NCBI GenBank assembly: GCA_030685235.1
Contig: MU839203.1
Span: forward strand, 1-64,000
Reading direction: 5' to 3'
DNA from: Copromyces sp. CBS 386.78
Taxonomy: Eukaryota > Ascomycota > Sordariomycetes > Sordariales > Sordariaceae
Length of the DNA stretch: 64,000 nucleotides
The translations under genes were made by a program, and so were the position numbers. Under the pieces are notes generated by a model. That model did no database searches, was not told the origin of the DNA, and saw only the letters and a list, made by a program, of their open reading frames with translations. Numbering within the stretch: position 1 is the first letter of the stretch; each line of letters starts with the position of its first letter. Shown piece after piece: positions 1-12,070 of this stretch.

Positions 1-2980
1 ATACCTCTTACTTTAAATTTGGCGGAGTTATATATATATGCCTTTTTGCTAACAGTGTAGGAAGACTTTTATGGCAGTGCGAAAAGACTTTCTCTTTTAA
101 ATTCTATTTATAATTGCCTATATTATTAAAATTCTATTTAATAAAGTCTTTCCTATTATTTATCCGCTTTATAATCCTCTTCTAATTTACCTTTACGTCC
201 CCTTCGATACGTCTTTCTTAAAATCTTACTTTATTAATATAAAATATAGGATTATATTTTATATTAATTAGGAATCGAAGAATAATTGTATAATTATTAA
301 CTTTGAAGACTTTGAATAGCCCTTTTTAAAATAGAATTAATTTAATGTATAATTTCTAAATTTCAAAGTTTTCTATACTTAATAAAACTTTATCCCTAAT
401 TTTATATTATAGGGCGTTTAATCTCCTTTTGTTAATATTATCCTCGTATTACTTCTACGCTTTTTTTATTTTAATCGTTACGTAATTTAAAATTATTTTA
501 AATTAATTAATAATTTTAATACTTTTAAAATATTTATCCTATTAAGTCTTTAATATTTTTAGGGGGTATAACGTAGTGGGCTCGACCCCTATCTAGGGAT
601 AGAATTTATAATTAATAAAAAATAGCGAAATTTCTATTATTTTTAAAATTAAATTATTAGTAGTAAATTCCGCTATTAATAATTAATTGACTTAATTATT
701 TTATACCTAATTAATAAAAATTCGTAAATATTTTTTTATTTCTACGTTAATATATTCTATTTACCCGTTCGTAATTAAGTAAAAAACGGAAGAGGGCGTA
801 AAATTAATTTCTAATTTCGTTAACAATATTCTCTAAAATTATAAAATAAATTAGGAACCCCAATTAAATATAATAATATTAAATAAATTATAAATACTAT
901 AAACCCGCTTTATAAAATAGTCCGCTAATTCCTCCGTAGTTAACCCTATTATAAGGATAAAATACTGTATTTTTATTAACTTATTAATAATTATCGTAAT
1001 ATATTAGAATACTTATTTACGGCGTTCGTAGGGCGTTAATAATATAATATAATTAATAAAAATATCCTTTTATAGAGCGAAAAATATTAGTAATAATTTT
1101 AAAAACCCGTATAGCGCGTCCTATAATGGCTTTATCTTTATATACGTTAAGTAAATCTTATAATAGGTCTTTACCGTATTATATATCCTTAATTAAAAGA
1201 AAAATTAGAGGAAAAAGCTATAAATCTTCTCCTTCCTTGAATATTCCGCTCTTAACGTATTGTAAATATAGCGGATTAATTAATAGTAAACCTTAATGTC
1301 TTTGAAGTTAAAGAAAACCGAACTATAATAATAGATCCGGCCCTATATAATATAATATTCTGTAAATAAAAATTTCTCAAAACTCCCTTTAACTTCCTTT
1401 AATTATATTTTCTTTACTAAGTCTATTAAATAGGCGAATACGTCTTAAAAAAGGGTTAATTTTTTATAAGTTTCCGTTACTAAATTGTTTATTAACGTTT
1501 GGTCTATAATTTTTAAATTATAAAAGTAAATTATTCCGACGAAAACCTTTAAATCCCCCTTATTTTTTAAGATATAAGAACCGTTAACGAAAATATCCTT
1601 CTCTAATAAAATTTTATTCCTTATTAAAAAATATTTATCGCTTTCGTATTTTGGGATATCCTCCGGTTTATAGTTTAATATATTAGGGCGGACTTATAGC
1701 GAACCCGGTTAATATTAAATAGTAAAATTAAAATGGGAAAGAAATTATAATTACTTTATATATTATAATATTAATTATTTATTAATTATAAACGATTTTA
1801 ATCTTTTATAGTCTATTAAAATTTCGAACGGCTATTATATTCCTTTTAATTCTAATTTCTATTCCTCTAGCGCTTTAATAATAATAAATAACTTTTTATT
1901 ATAAATATTGTAATTATATTCTATTAATAAATATTATTAATTAAAATAAATTACCGGCTATAATACCCCGTTTTTATTATACTAAGAGAAAATACCGCTA
2001 TAAGCCTAATTTAAAGTATTTATCTCTATAACTGTCTATTTAGACTAATTATAAATATATAATACTAGTCTGCTAATAAAAATTCGTTTAAGCGTATTAA
2101 AAGAGTATTAATATCAGTCCTCCTATTTTTAATCTTTAATAGTCTTTTTTATTAATTCGTATAATAATCCCGCTAGGATAGAAAAATATTTAATAAACTA
2201 CTAATAGAAATTAGTGAATTTTAAGAAATGTTATAGCGCCCTCTTAATATTTAGAGCTTCCTACGAAGTAATTACTATTATTTTCTCTAAGTCTATTTTA
2301 ATACTTCTAAAAATAATAATAAGCCCTAAGTATTTAATTCGTTTCGTATAGAAATCGTATTTATTAATATCGATTTATAAATTTATATCGATTATCTTTT
2401 ATAGGACTTTACTAATATATTTTACGTAATCCTCTTCGTTCTCCGAATAAACGAAGATATTATTAAAATAAATAATAGTATATATATTAAAAATATTATA
2501 TAGGACGTCGTTAATATAATTTTAGAACGTCCCTAATACCCTTTATAAATTAAACGGGTATATTAAAGATTTGAAAAGCCTAAAGTAGGTAATAAATATA
2601 ATAAGCTATTTGTAGCCTTTCTTTATTTATATTTTATTAAATATATTAATAATATTGAATTTAATAAAGATTTTCACCTTATAAATAATATTAAAGGTTT
2701 CTTTAATTAATGGAATTAGATACTATATTTTTAAAATAACGTTATTAATACTATAATAATTAATATAAATATAAATTCCCCCGCCCGGCTCTATACTAAT
2801 AGAATAAACGAAGCGGCGGCGGATTAGGAAGGATAAATAAACTTCTTTTTAAAATTCTCGTTAATTTATTTTTTAATAATAGTAATTTCAATAAATAATA
2901 TCGGTTTAGGCTTAATATATAGTAGCTACTCTCTTAATTTAAATTCGATTTTATAATTATATAAATAGTGCGGGGGTATT
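1..2980 (-). mobile_element. RIP-degraded Ty3/Gypsy retrotransposon, pol region
   Basis: The stretch is extremely AT-rich with no intact ORF. Read on the minus strand, the part at about 2930-2290 still shows the order of a Gypsy reverse transcriptase, interrupted by many stops. There is a remnant of the catalytic box (FNNIFVYSENEE, where the family has an aspartate pair), then a KYLGLI-like segment, then a remnant of the HFLxFxNFYxxFI region that leads into RNase H. RNase H and integrase should lie further left, but I could not identify their motifs. The changes (Asp to Asn, Gln and Trp codons to stops) are what C-to-T on both strands would give, as in repeat-induced point mutation. The element is dead. 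The left end is outside the window, and no long terminal repeat was confirmed. Confidence 0.8.
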
Positions 2981-3267
2981 TTATCAGCCAACGTAGGAAG
3001 AAAAGCGTTGATATAAAATAGTCTTCCCTTGGGCGGAGCTGGATAAGCCCAACGGAGGCAGTGAAACACCCATTTGCCCAAGCTGGGAGATTTTTTAGAA
3101 ATTTTAATATAAATATGTACCCTATATTTTTAGTTAATTGTTATTATTTTTATTCGATTTAATATTATAATACTATTTCTCGCAGGCTGAGTATTATCTT
3201 CCTTTAATATAAGTAATTTAACTATTTTTATTTTTATTTTCATTTTAATTTTCTTTAGCTTTTGTTA

Positions 3268-3500
3268 GGTCTTTTTTTTTCCTTTTTTTTTTCTTCTTTT
3301 CTTTTCCTTTTTCTTCTTTTTTCCTTTCTTTTTCTTTTTCTTTTTCTCTTTCTTTTTCTTTTTTTTTCTTTTTTTCTTTTTTTTTCTTTTTTTTTCCTTT
3401 TTTTTTTCCTTTTTTTTTTCCTTTTTTTCCTTTTGTTTCTTTTTTTTCTTTTTTTTTCCTTTTTTCTATTTTTTTCTTTTCCTTTTTTATCTTCTTTTTT
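3268..3500 (+). repeat. Polypyrimidine (C/T) tract
   Basis: More than 200 nt consist almost wholly of T with interspersed C on the plus strand. The translated frame (F/L/S only) is an artefact of composition. Such homopyrimidine-homopurine tracts can form triplex structures. It directly precedes the hexamer array. Confidence 0.9.
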
Positions 3501-3545
3501 ATTTTTATCCTTATTTCTATTTTATATATATATTTATATTAACAT

Positions 3546-3736
3546 TTATTTTTATTTTTATTTTTATTTTTATTTTTATTTTTATTTTTATTTTTATTTT
3601 TATTTTTATTTTTATTTTTATTTTTATTTTTATTTTTATTTTTATTTTTATTTTTATTTTTATTTTTATTTTTATTTTTATTTTTATTTTTATTTTTATT
3701 TTTATTTTTATTTTTATTTTTATTTTTATTTTTACT
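3546..3736 (+). repeat. (TTTTTA)n hexanucleotide array, about 31 units
   Basis: This is a near-perfect tandem array of TTTTTA (TAAAAA on the other strand). The apparent ORFs in it (Phe-Tyr or Lys-Ile alternation) are shadows of the repeat. The array is uninterrupted over about 190 bp, so its length is probably polymorphic between strains. Confidence 0.95.
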
Positions 3737-4410
3737 TTCAAAATGACCGCCATTTCTTTCTGATCATTTTGATACCCCTTTTATTCTTAAGGTTAAAGTT
3801 TTGGTAAAGAAAAAAACTTAGTCGTTTTCACTGCCCAAAAGGCGCCAAGGTTGCCAAGGCGCTAAAGAAGGCCAAGGCGCTAAAAAGGAGCTAAAGATTT
3901 TGAACCAATTGAATACCTCGCATTCAACCTTAAATCTCCGGCAGGCAAAAAAAGGGCGCTAAAAATTTTTGAGACCTTTTGCAAAGACACAGCCAAAAAA
4001 ACAGAAACGCAGCCTTTTCTACCAATTTTTATTATATTTATATGCAAATTTATATTTAAAACGATATATATTAAAGGTATTTTTTCTCATTCTCCTTTTC
4101 ATTTTATCTATTTTTTTGAAATAATTATAATAATTCTTAGGAAGAAAAACGATAATTTTTTGTCTTTACTATTGGAACCGTGTCTCGCCTCTCCACTATC
4201 TTCAATTTTTCAGCCAATCAATCAAAGGCGAAACAGCCACGCACGGATCACCCTATCGTCCGTGTTTACGCATTTGCAGCGTCTAAACAGAAACACCGCC
4301 GCGCTGCGTCAATAGGCCCACGGACCGCGACCTCTGGTGCGGATTTTCCGTGACAACACCTTTGGTGCCGTGGGCGCCATCTCCTTGCTTGGGCATGGTG
4401 TTTCAATAAT

Positions 4411-7400
4411 TAATAATAATTTATTAATATCCTTTTTATTTCTTCCTTAATTTTTTAAAGCCTATTTATTTTATTAAAGAATTTTTAAACGTCTTCTTCT
4501 ATTACCTTTATTAAGTAAACGTAATAAATAATCTCTTTATAAAGCGGTACGTCCTTAGCTAAATCCCCTATTAAAGTAATAAATTTAGCGATTACCGTCG
4601 CTTCCTTTTTTATTTTAAATCCGTACTTATTGGCTATATTATTAATAAAAGAATAGAAGGAATATAAAAGATCGTCCTTATACTTCTCCCTTCGCCCTTT
4701 AATAATATTTTCCGCAATTTCGTACGTAAAATTTATTTCCCGGAATTCTAAAACGGTAATTAATTTTTCTAATTAAATATAATTAATAATATATAGTTAG
4801 AATCGGTCCTTTTTATAAATAAAATTAAAAGTAGCGGCGTTAAATTCCCTAATATTAATAAAGTTTATATTATCTTTAATATACTTACTTACCTAAATAT
4901 TAGTATAGTACGTACCCGCTAATATATATCTCCTATTGAATTTAATATATAATTCGTATAGTATATCCTACTTAATTAATACGAAAACGGTAGCGGTACT
5001 TATAATACCCTATATTTTTGCGTTTACGTAATATATAATAAGAGTCCGCAATAGAATTATTAATAGTACCCTAGCGGGAGAATTAGAAATCCGCTCTTTA
5101 AATCCTTTATTTTCAAATTAAAAAGCCCTAATAAATTAGTCTTTAATTTCCTTATACTAGGCCGCCTCCTTATAGAAATAGCCCCTAAGGATATAAGGAA
5201 GAGAAGAAGGGAATTTAAAATTATTTTAGAAAAATGTTTTTTTATAAGCGTGGGCGGTTATAATAAAAATGGGGTTAGAAAAGGTTCGGAATATTTCTAT
5301 CTAATTACTAGGGAACCTTATTAATAGATAACGGTCCTTATAACCTGGGTAATTAAAATATATACCGCTTTTCTTATAATCGATATATAATTTATAGAAA
5401 TTTATTTAAAGGAACCTTAAAATAATTAGGTATTTATTAGAAAAGTTGTAAATTAAAAAAGTAATAACTTTTTTATAATAATCTATTTGTAGCCTTCTTA
5501 TTATTTTTTCGCTAATTGTACCTTTAACGTTTCCGTTTATAAATATGAATTTCTTAAGATGAAGAAAATAGAAATAGGGAAAATTATATTTTATAATAAA
5601 AGATTAATTAAAAAATGCGAATGTAGAATATTTATTATTAATAAAGGAAATATAATAGTCTTTATACGTACCGGTAATTATGTATATAAATAATAAAATT
5701 GAATTTGGAATAATATTATTTAATAATTAAATTTATATTTTTTTTAAATCCGTTAAAAGATTTTATTATTTTTATAATATAATTATTTAGTTTAGCTTCT
5801 ACGCGCGATTAAGTATAAAGGCTAAATATTTTTTAATTCGTTATAATATTTACCGCCTACGGCTAATTTAATTGTAGGGGTTATAATTATATTAGTAATT
5901 CCTACCGAACGGACTTCTATAAATTCCTATTTAATATTGCTATTATTATATTTACTCTTACCCTTCTTCTTTTTACTAGCCGATTTACTATTAGTATAAA
6001 GTTTATTACTTTAATTAATAAATCCGAAATAATTATAAGCGATATAGCCTTATTAATTATAATAGTAGTAGAAGCCCTTTTCCTTTTATTCTTTAAAAAT
6101 TTCGGGGTCGAATATAATAGAAAGATTTATAAAATTAAAATCTATTTAATTTCCTCTTTAATTTATAGGTTTATTAGCCGTAATAGGAGGGGCTATTATA
6201 GCGTTTTTAGAGGAGGAATTTAAATCCTTAAAAGTACCCGCAATTACTTTATTATAATAGTCGGCGTCTTTTAATTTTTAATTAACCTTCTTTACGAACC
6301 TTAATTATATAATATAATTATTATCCTTAAGGAAATTTTAAACGATTAAAATATTTTAAAATTATTTATTAAATTTATTATAAAAGTGATAAACTTTTAT
6401 TATATCGTTAAATCCGTATTTATTTATAAATTTAATAAATTTAATTTCGAAGCGCAGGAATAGAGTACTACCCTAATAGAAATTAATAAAATATTTATTA
6501 ATATTTAATTTAATATTAATATTATAATATTAATTTATAAAATACGTAAGGAAAGTTTTGCCGGTCGCTTATAACTACTTTTTAAATTCTCTAAAGAATT
6601 TTATAAATTTTTTTAAACCGTCGTTTAATATTAAACGTAAATTTAATTTTAGCCGGAATATTATACGTATAATTTTAACCTACTTTATAGGGAAATAAAA
6701 GGCGTTAAATTCCTATATAATCCTAATTTAATTCTTCTATAATTAGAAAGCGTTATAATATTTAGTATTATCCTTATCCTCCCTAGTAAAGATTGGGGGG
6801 TTTTCGATAATACGTTTAAAGGGCCGGGAAACGGTTATTGTAGTTTCCTTAAGGGTATTAAAAATTTCCAATATATTAAAGGGGGCTATAACGGATATAA
6901 TTATAATTTATTATGATAGAATTATAATTATACGTTGTACTATATTTTATTCTTCTATTATAGTATTATAATTCGTAATAATTATTATAAGTACCCTTTT
7001 TAGTAATTTAATAATAAATTTAAAAGCTAATTATCGGGCGGTAATTCTAATAAAAACCTTATAGTTTCGAGAAATTAAATATAGCTGAATATCTTCTACA
7101 AAGCTATTTATAAAATCCTAAATACCGCGAATAATATTAATAAATTAAAGAAGGATTATTTAATAAACTTTAATATTGGGAATTAAATTTTCGGTAAAAA
7201 CGTTGAAAAATTCTTTAAAGTCGAATAAATCGGGGGAATCGTTTAATAAGTTAATTCCTTATTCTATTTCCTAAGGGTTTAGAACGACGTAATCCGGTAG
7301 CGAAATATTATTACTATTATTATTATTATCGTTAGAATAATAATTATAATTATTATTATTTTTTATAAAAAAATTAATTTATAATATAAAAGGGATTATT

Positions 7401-7560
7401 ATAATATAAAAGCGTAATTAAGGGGAACTACTGCGATATAAAGGCGTAATTGTAATAATTAGACTACCGCTTTTAAAGTCCGGTCCTAACGAATTCGCAA
7501 TTTAACGAAGTAATTTTATATATTAAGGTCCGCGATTCCTATAAGGTAATCCTAATATAG
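4411..7560 (-). mobile_element. RIP-degraded retroelement block with gag zinc-knuckle remnant
   Basis: This is a second AT-rich block without intact frames. On the minus strand at about 6060-6005 a decayed CCHC knuckle can be read. The cysteine positions are now Tyr, glutamine codons are stops, and a GYIA segment stands where such knuckles have GHIA. That places a gag-like region to its right (about 6060-7560). In minus-strand order gag would lie upstream of the pol remnant at 1-2980, so both blocks could be halves of one element split by the 2981-4410 island, or two separate elements. The segment 4411-5900 gave no recognisable family. Confidence 0.6.
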
Positions 7561-10500
7561 TTCTAAACTACGCAACTTCTTACTACGCAACTCTAGGAGT
7601 CGAAAAGAAATATACGTATAAATATAATAGTTTAAAGGTATAATTAATTATTACAGTATAAAAGTATAAGGTAGGTAAGAATATATATAATTATACGAAG
7701 GAGTAAAAAGAAAGGTTTAAGGGTACGATCTTAAATTGGTTTTTATAGAAGCTAGTTTGGGAAATTAACTCTATAGCAATTTTATAAGTATTGTAAAGTT
7801 GGTACGACTTGTGCAGCGATAGCGATAATAAAGCTATCGTAGCCTTCTGCGAAGGCCGTAATAGCCTTATACTATATTCGGAGCTATAGCCTGATCCTTG
7901 GCTCCGATAGCTGCCAACCGCATGCTCTGAACTATTACAAGGCTAACCCTGTGATACGAGTCTAGTTAAATACAGGATGCTAAACTAGATCAGCTAAATT
8001 TACGCCTACCGTAGTTAGGTAGCTAGTACCCAGACTAAGCAAGTATATACGGTACGTACTATACTATGCCTGCCCTAATCCTAGGGTGCACTCACAGTTA
8101 CCCTCCTCTTCTGCGCGACGGTTGCCCGTTCGTGGCGTCGGCTGTCACCGTCGGGTGGCAGGCCTGGCCCGCTCCAGTGGGCAGATGGCCCGCCTTTCCC
8201 AGGCACCTCACTGCACCGTCCCGTCCCACGGCGACATCCCCGAAGATCTCGTTCGCTTCATCCCACGATCCAAACATTCCATACCTATTTTCCTGAAACT
8301 CAAGTCCCAGGAATACCACCACAAATAAGTACAAAAGTATGATGTCATCCCCGAGAACTGAGTCAAAGCCAGTGCTCAGCGACAAAACAAGCCCATTTTA
8401 GTCTCATTCACTCAGCCACCTCCGCTCGGACCATCGCAGTCTTGGAATTCCTTACGGGACCAAATGAACCCCACCCCCACCAATCACAATGTCACACCAT
8501 TTGGACCCGCAGGTTCCAAGCCACGCGCCACATGCTCTGCTGTGGCGGCCGAAAAGCGGGGCGGATCCGCAGGGGAAAAAATAGGGGCTGACAATTTGGA
8601 GAGCGTCGTTGTTATGAGAGACTAGCCCATTTAGTGTAAAACATTGGCCACTAACCTATTCCCTGGCCTGTGATTGGCTGAGGTGATATTGAAGACTCCA
8701 ACCACTTCGCAATTCGCTGGAGCCGCCGCGGCCTCGGTTTTTAGCCGCCCTCCACTGTTTCGATGCCCCTGCCAAGGCTTCAAGTTCCATGTTACCCCAC
8801 GAAACCCACGTCTATGCTCCTAAGCGCCCCGTGAACTATTTTGGTGTCAACAATAACCATTCTATTTCTCCCTTGTTGACCACCGTTCACGTCTTCTACA
8901 CTTCTAGAACTCTTCCATCTGTCCTCCGTAAGTCCAGATAATCCTAGTTACCTGCAGAATATCGGGCGCCTAACAGTCTCTCTAGGTCCTTGTCAGCCAA
9001 ACAGAGCCGTCTATTAGCCATCCTTCGACTCCCATGCCCGCGTACCGAGCTTAAGGGCGGGCGTTATACCTTGACAACTCCTGCCATCTCGTGCAGTCAT
9101 GGCGACACAGTAACAGCTACTAGTCAGACCTGATGTGCCCGGGCGACACGCTGTGCTTCATCCCTTGTCAACATCACGGTCGACACTGGATGCTATGCAT
9201 ACCGTATCAAGTATCAAGGCGGGAGCTCGCCCTCATCGTCTACGGTCCATATATGCGCCAGGCGCGTACGCCCTCAAGACGCCTCCTAAATAATTCCACC
9301 CTTGAATGTACTGGACCAAGGAACATATGTCGAGGGCATTGGACTAGCTTGGCTAGTCTATGATGGATATGCGACGCAACCAGAGTCACGGCGCTTCCCT
9401 GGGCGGCTCAAAAGACTTCTAATGCAGCATCGACGGTTGTGGCTGGCTTGTCTCAACACCATCGGGCACTTACTTGGGTCATCGCCGTTACGTTAAGCCG
9501 GATCGTCGGTATCGTCACTTGGCTGGCCAAATATAGAACACCAAACCTGACCCTTCTCTTTGTTCTGCTTTTCTGGCCAGACCAACAACACCTCCCCAGT
9601 GCCAGGGTACCCAGCATTCCGTCACACTACCCGTCCTCCGCACCCCAAGATGGGCATCTGCGTCAACGGTTCCTTCATCACACTTAGCCGAAGCAATGCT
9701 TGTTAGCAGCCTCCACATGCCATGCCTCGTGGTGGCGTTGGTTTGGGGTCCAGGGCATGACGAAGAGCCGCACACAGGTACCAGGCCATCTGTGCCAGAT
9801 CTCAACACCGTACCTGCGTTGGTTGGGATCCACTTTGAACGTCACTGCTTCCAACATCACGACCTATTCTTGTCCCCCCAAACCTTGCCGCCCACCCATA
9901 CATATACAGACGAACGCTCGGAGATATATGCATCCCTGGCAGCCCAGCGGTCTTGATCAACCTTCCTAATTACTTGCAGACACTAGCGTCGTCACAAAAG
10001 CCTCTTCTCACATTACATACCTTCTTCTCGAAGCGCAGTTCTTTTCTGAGCCCGCAATTTCCTAACAGGGACACTTCTTGACATCACACCTTTCGTCCCT
10101 CTTTTCTCCCTTCATCTCCACCGGCACATCATATTTATAGCCAAGCGGCTATGATGTTCATGACTTGCCTGGCATCACATATGTGATCATGAAACTGGAG
10201 TCGGAGGCCTTTGCCGTTCAAGACATATGATGTCGTTGGTCTTCGGGACCATTTTCGGTCTATTTCTGGAAACAACACCGAAAGATGATGACTTCTTGGG
10301 ATATTGCCACTCACAACGGTTTCACCTGGTAGCGTAGGCGGCTAGCTTTCTTAATCGATGAAAGCCTTTAATCTTGGATATTCGAGATCCAAAACTGGGG
10401 TTGATCCCCAGCAGTCGGTTACCTCTGACTACCATGTGACTCACGGCGATGACACAACACAGCACAGTGGGATAACATACCGGGAGCACTTTTGATTGCC

Positions 10501-12070
10501 TTGTTTAGGACGGACGACAGAAGACGTATTTGGCAATCAAACGTCCTTCGAGTGTGATGAAATGGGCTCGCAGGCAAGGGGCTGACATCATGACCATAAA
10601 TTGCCAAGGAGGAAAGCTATTGACGTACCGAAGGCTTACGAAAAGGAGTAGTACGCGTTACGCTGTGGCCATAATGTTCATCTGTCAAAATGTGGCCGTC
10701 TTTGTCCGCGAGTGAATAAACTCAAAACATCTCATCTTGACGGTTGGTTACAATGCTAATATAGGAGGCCAGAGAGCATGTATTTGTCTTATTCTACGGC
10801 CTTTGAAGCTCAGGGAAGCATAGTGTCTGTGATTTGGACTTGGATACGAAGGAACAAACAAAGAACTATTGATGAAAATCGTACTAATAACCTCATGAAA
10901 TCAACTCAGGTGCCTTTACCCTTGCTACATGGAAAAGTGAATGCGTGTCCGTAGACGAACGGATGCCCGCGAGTCTCTTGTCGGTATCTCTCGAGCATTT
11001 TACGTTATAAATGTAGACGCGGTGAGTGAAATTAGTAGCCTCTGGATGGACGTATGTAGACAGGAAACGATGGGGTAACGCAAAATCGAATAAAATTCTA
11101 TGTTGGTACTAGTTTAGGACACAGGCAGTGCAGCAGGGAAGAAATCTAACTTGAACCTAATTAAACCACCTTTACTTTGGATAAACCTGACCCAAGCTTT
11201 TGTATTAAACATTTGGTGAAATTTCCCCCACAGACACAACCCGAAACGTTCCTCAAAGCTTGGATGCAATACTGAGTCATTTCCTACAGATTTGTTTGGT
11301 GGCTATTATTCTTTTCGTGGAGTACCACCAGTCCAAGTAATTGCATTCGCAACGCCTTTCCTTTGCAACGTAACAAAAAAGCCCGGTAACCGAATGAAAG
11401 TCCTGTCTAGGGAAGGGAAAGCTGTAGAGAGATTGAGACCTACCTAGATAATGATTACGTACCGTATAACTTTCTGGTGAAACCCACCGCCGAGTGTGGA
11501 ACTATTACGAGTGTCTTGAAAATCATGGGTGCGTGTTAGGGAAAGGGGGTGTGGTGCGCCCAGGGTAAATATTTGACTTTATCGACAAACATGCTTGGCT
11601 TGAAGGTAAAATAAGTAAAACCAAGATAGCGAGAAGAGAAAAACATTTGCACGTCAATTACGAAGACGGACTATGCTTAGTTATATATACGTTAGCTCCA
11701 ACTAAGAAAAAGTAGACATCTAAATTCCTTTTTGCTAACTTGGACTCCATGTTCTCTTGGAAGAGTGTCATTCAACTAATACCACGGTTGTGCACCACAA
11801 GATCAAACCAGCGAAAATGGTAAAAAATACTAGTATTCCTGACCATCAGGCAAGTGTATTTCCGAACTGAAACATTTCCGATCTTTAGAATAAGAGACGA
11901 CGACGCGCCGCTGGTAGCTTCTATAGACACACAATAAGAAATTTCGATCATCGCTTCTAAGCCATCATCTTCAAAGTAGGCTGGTGAACATAACTCGGTC
12001 ACCACCACACTTCCATTACTCTGCCATTGCCTCCCAGATAACTTGGTAGAGGATACACACCCATTAAACA
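7561..12070. other. Intergenic, no supported gene
   Basis: Composition returns to normal through a transition zone at 7561-8060. Several short ORFs of 60-100 codons occur on both strands (for example around 8098-8385, 9133-9970 and 10419-10715). None has a recognisable motif, a convincing start or splice-linked extension. The last 300 nt are probably the 3' UTR of the AP-3 mu gene. I see no repeat or RNA gene here. Confidence 0.6.

Larger units (their letters stand above)
2981..4410. other. Less AT-rich island between two RIP blocks
   Basis: Base composition changes abruptly near 2981 and again near 4410. Inside are a polypyrimidine tract, a hexanucleotide array (listed separately), a short GC-richer stretch near 3830-3960 with repeated 'aaggcgctaa' words, and a mid-GC stretch at 4180-4400. 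Near the two edges is an imperfect inverted repeat of about 20 nt: 'tgaaacacccatttgcccaa' at about 3063 and its inverse 'gcttgggcatggtgtttca' at about 4388. This may mark the termini of an inserted element. No target-site duplication is visible and no protein-coding gene is supported. Confidence 0.5.

Noticed and set aside
1..3080. LTR pair at the window start and near 3030
   Set aside because: The two share only loose GGCGGAG...CAGTG-like words. RIP decay prevents a reliable call.
3262..3807. 181-codon Phe/Leu/Tyr ORF and its antisense Lys/Ile ORF
   Set aside because: Both are translations of the polypyrimidine tract and TTTTTA array.
8098..8385. 95-codon minus-strand ORF in the region beside the RIP block
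   Set aside because: No motif, no splice-linked neighbour, and overlapping ORFs of similar length on the other strand.
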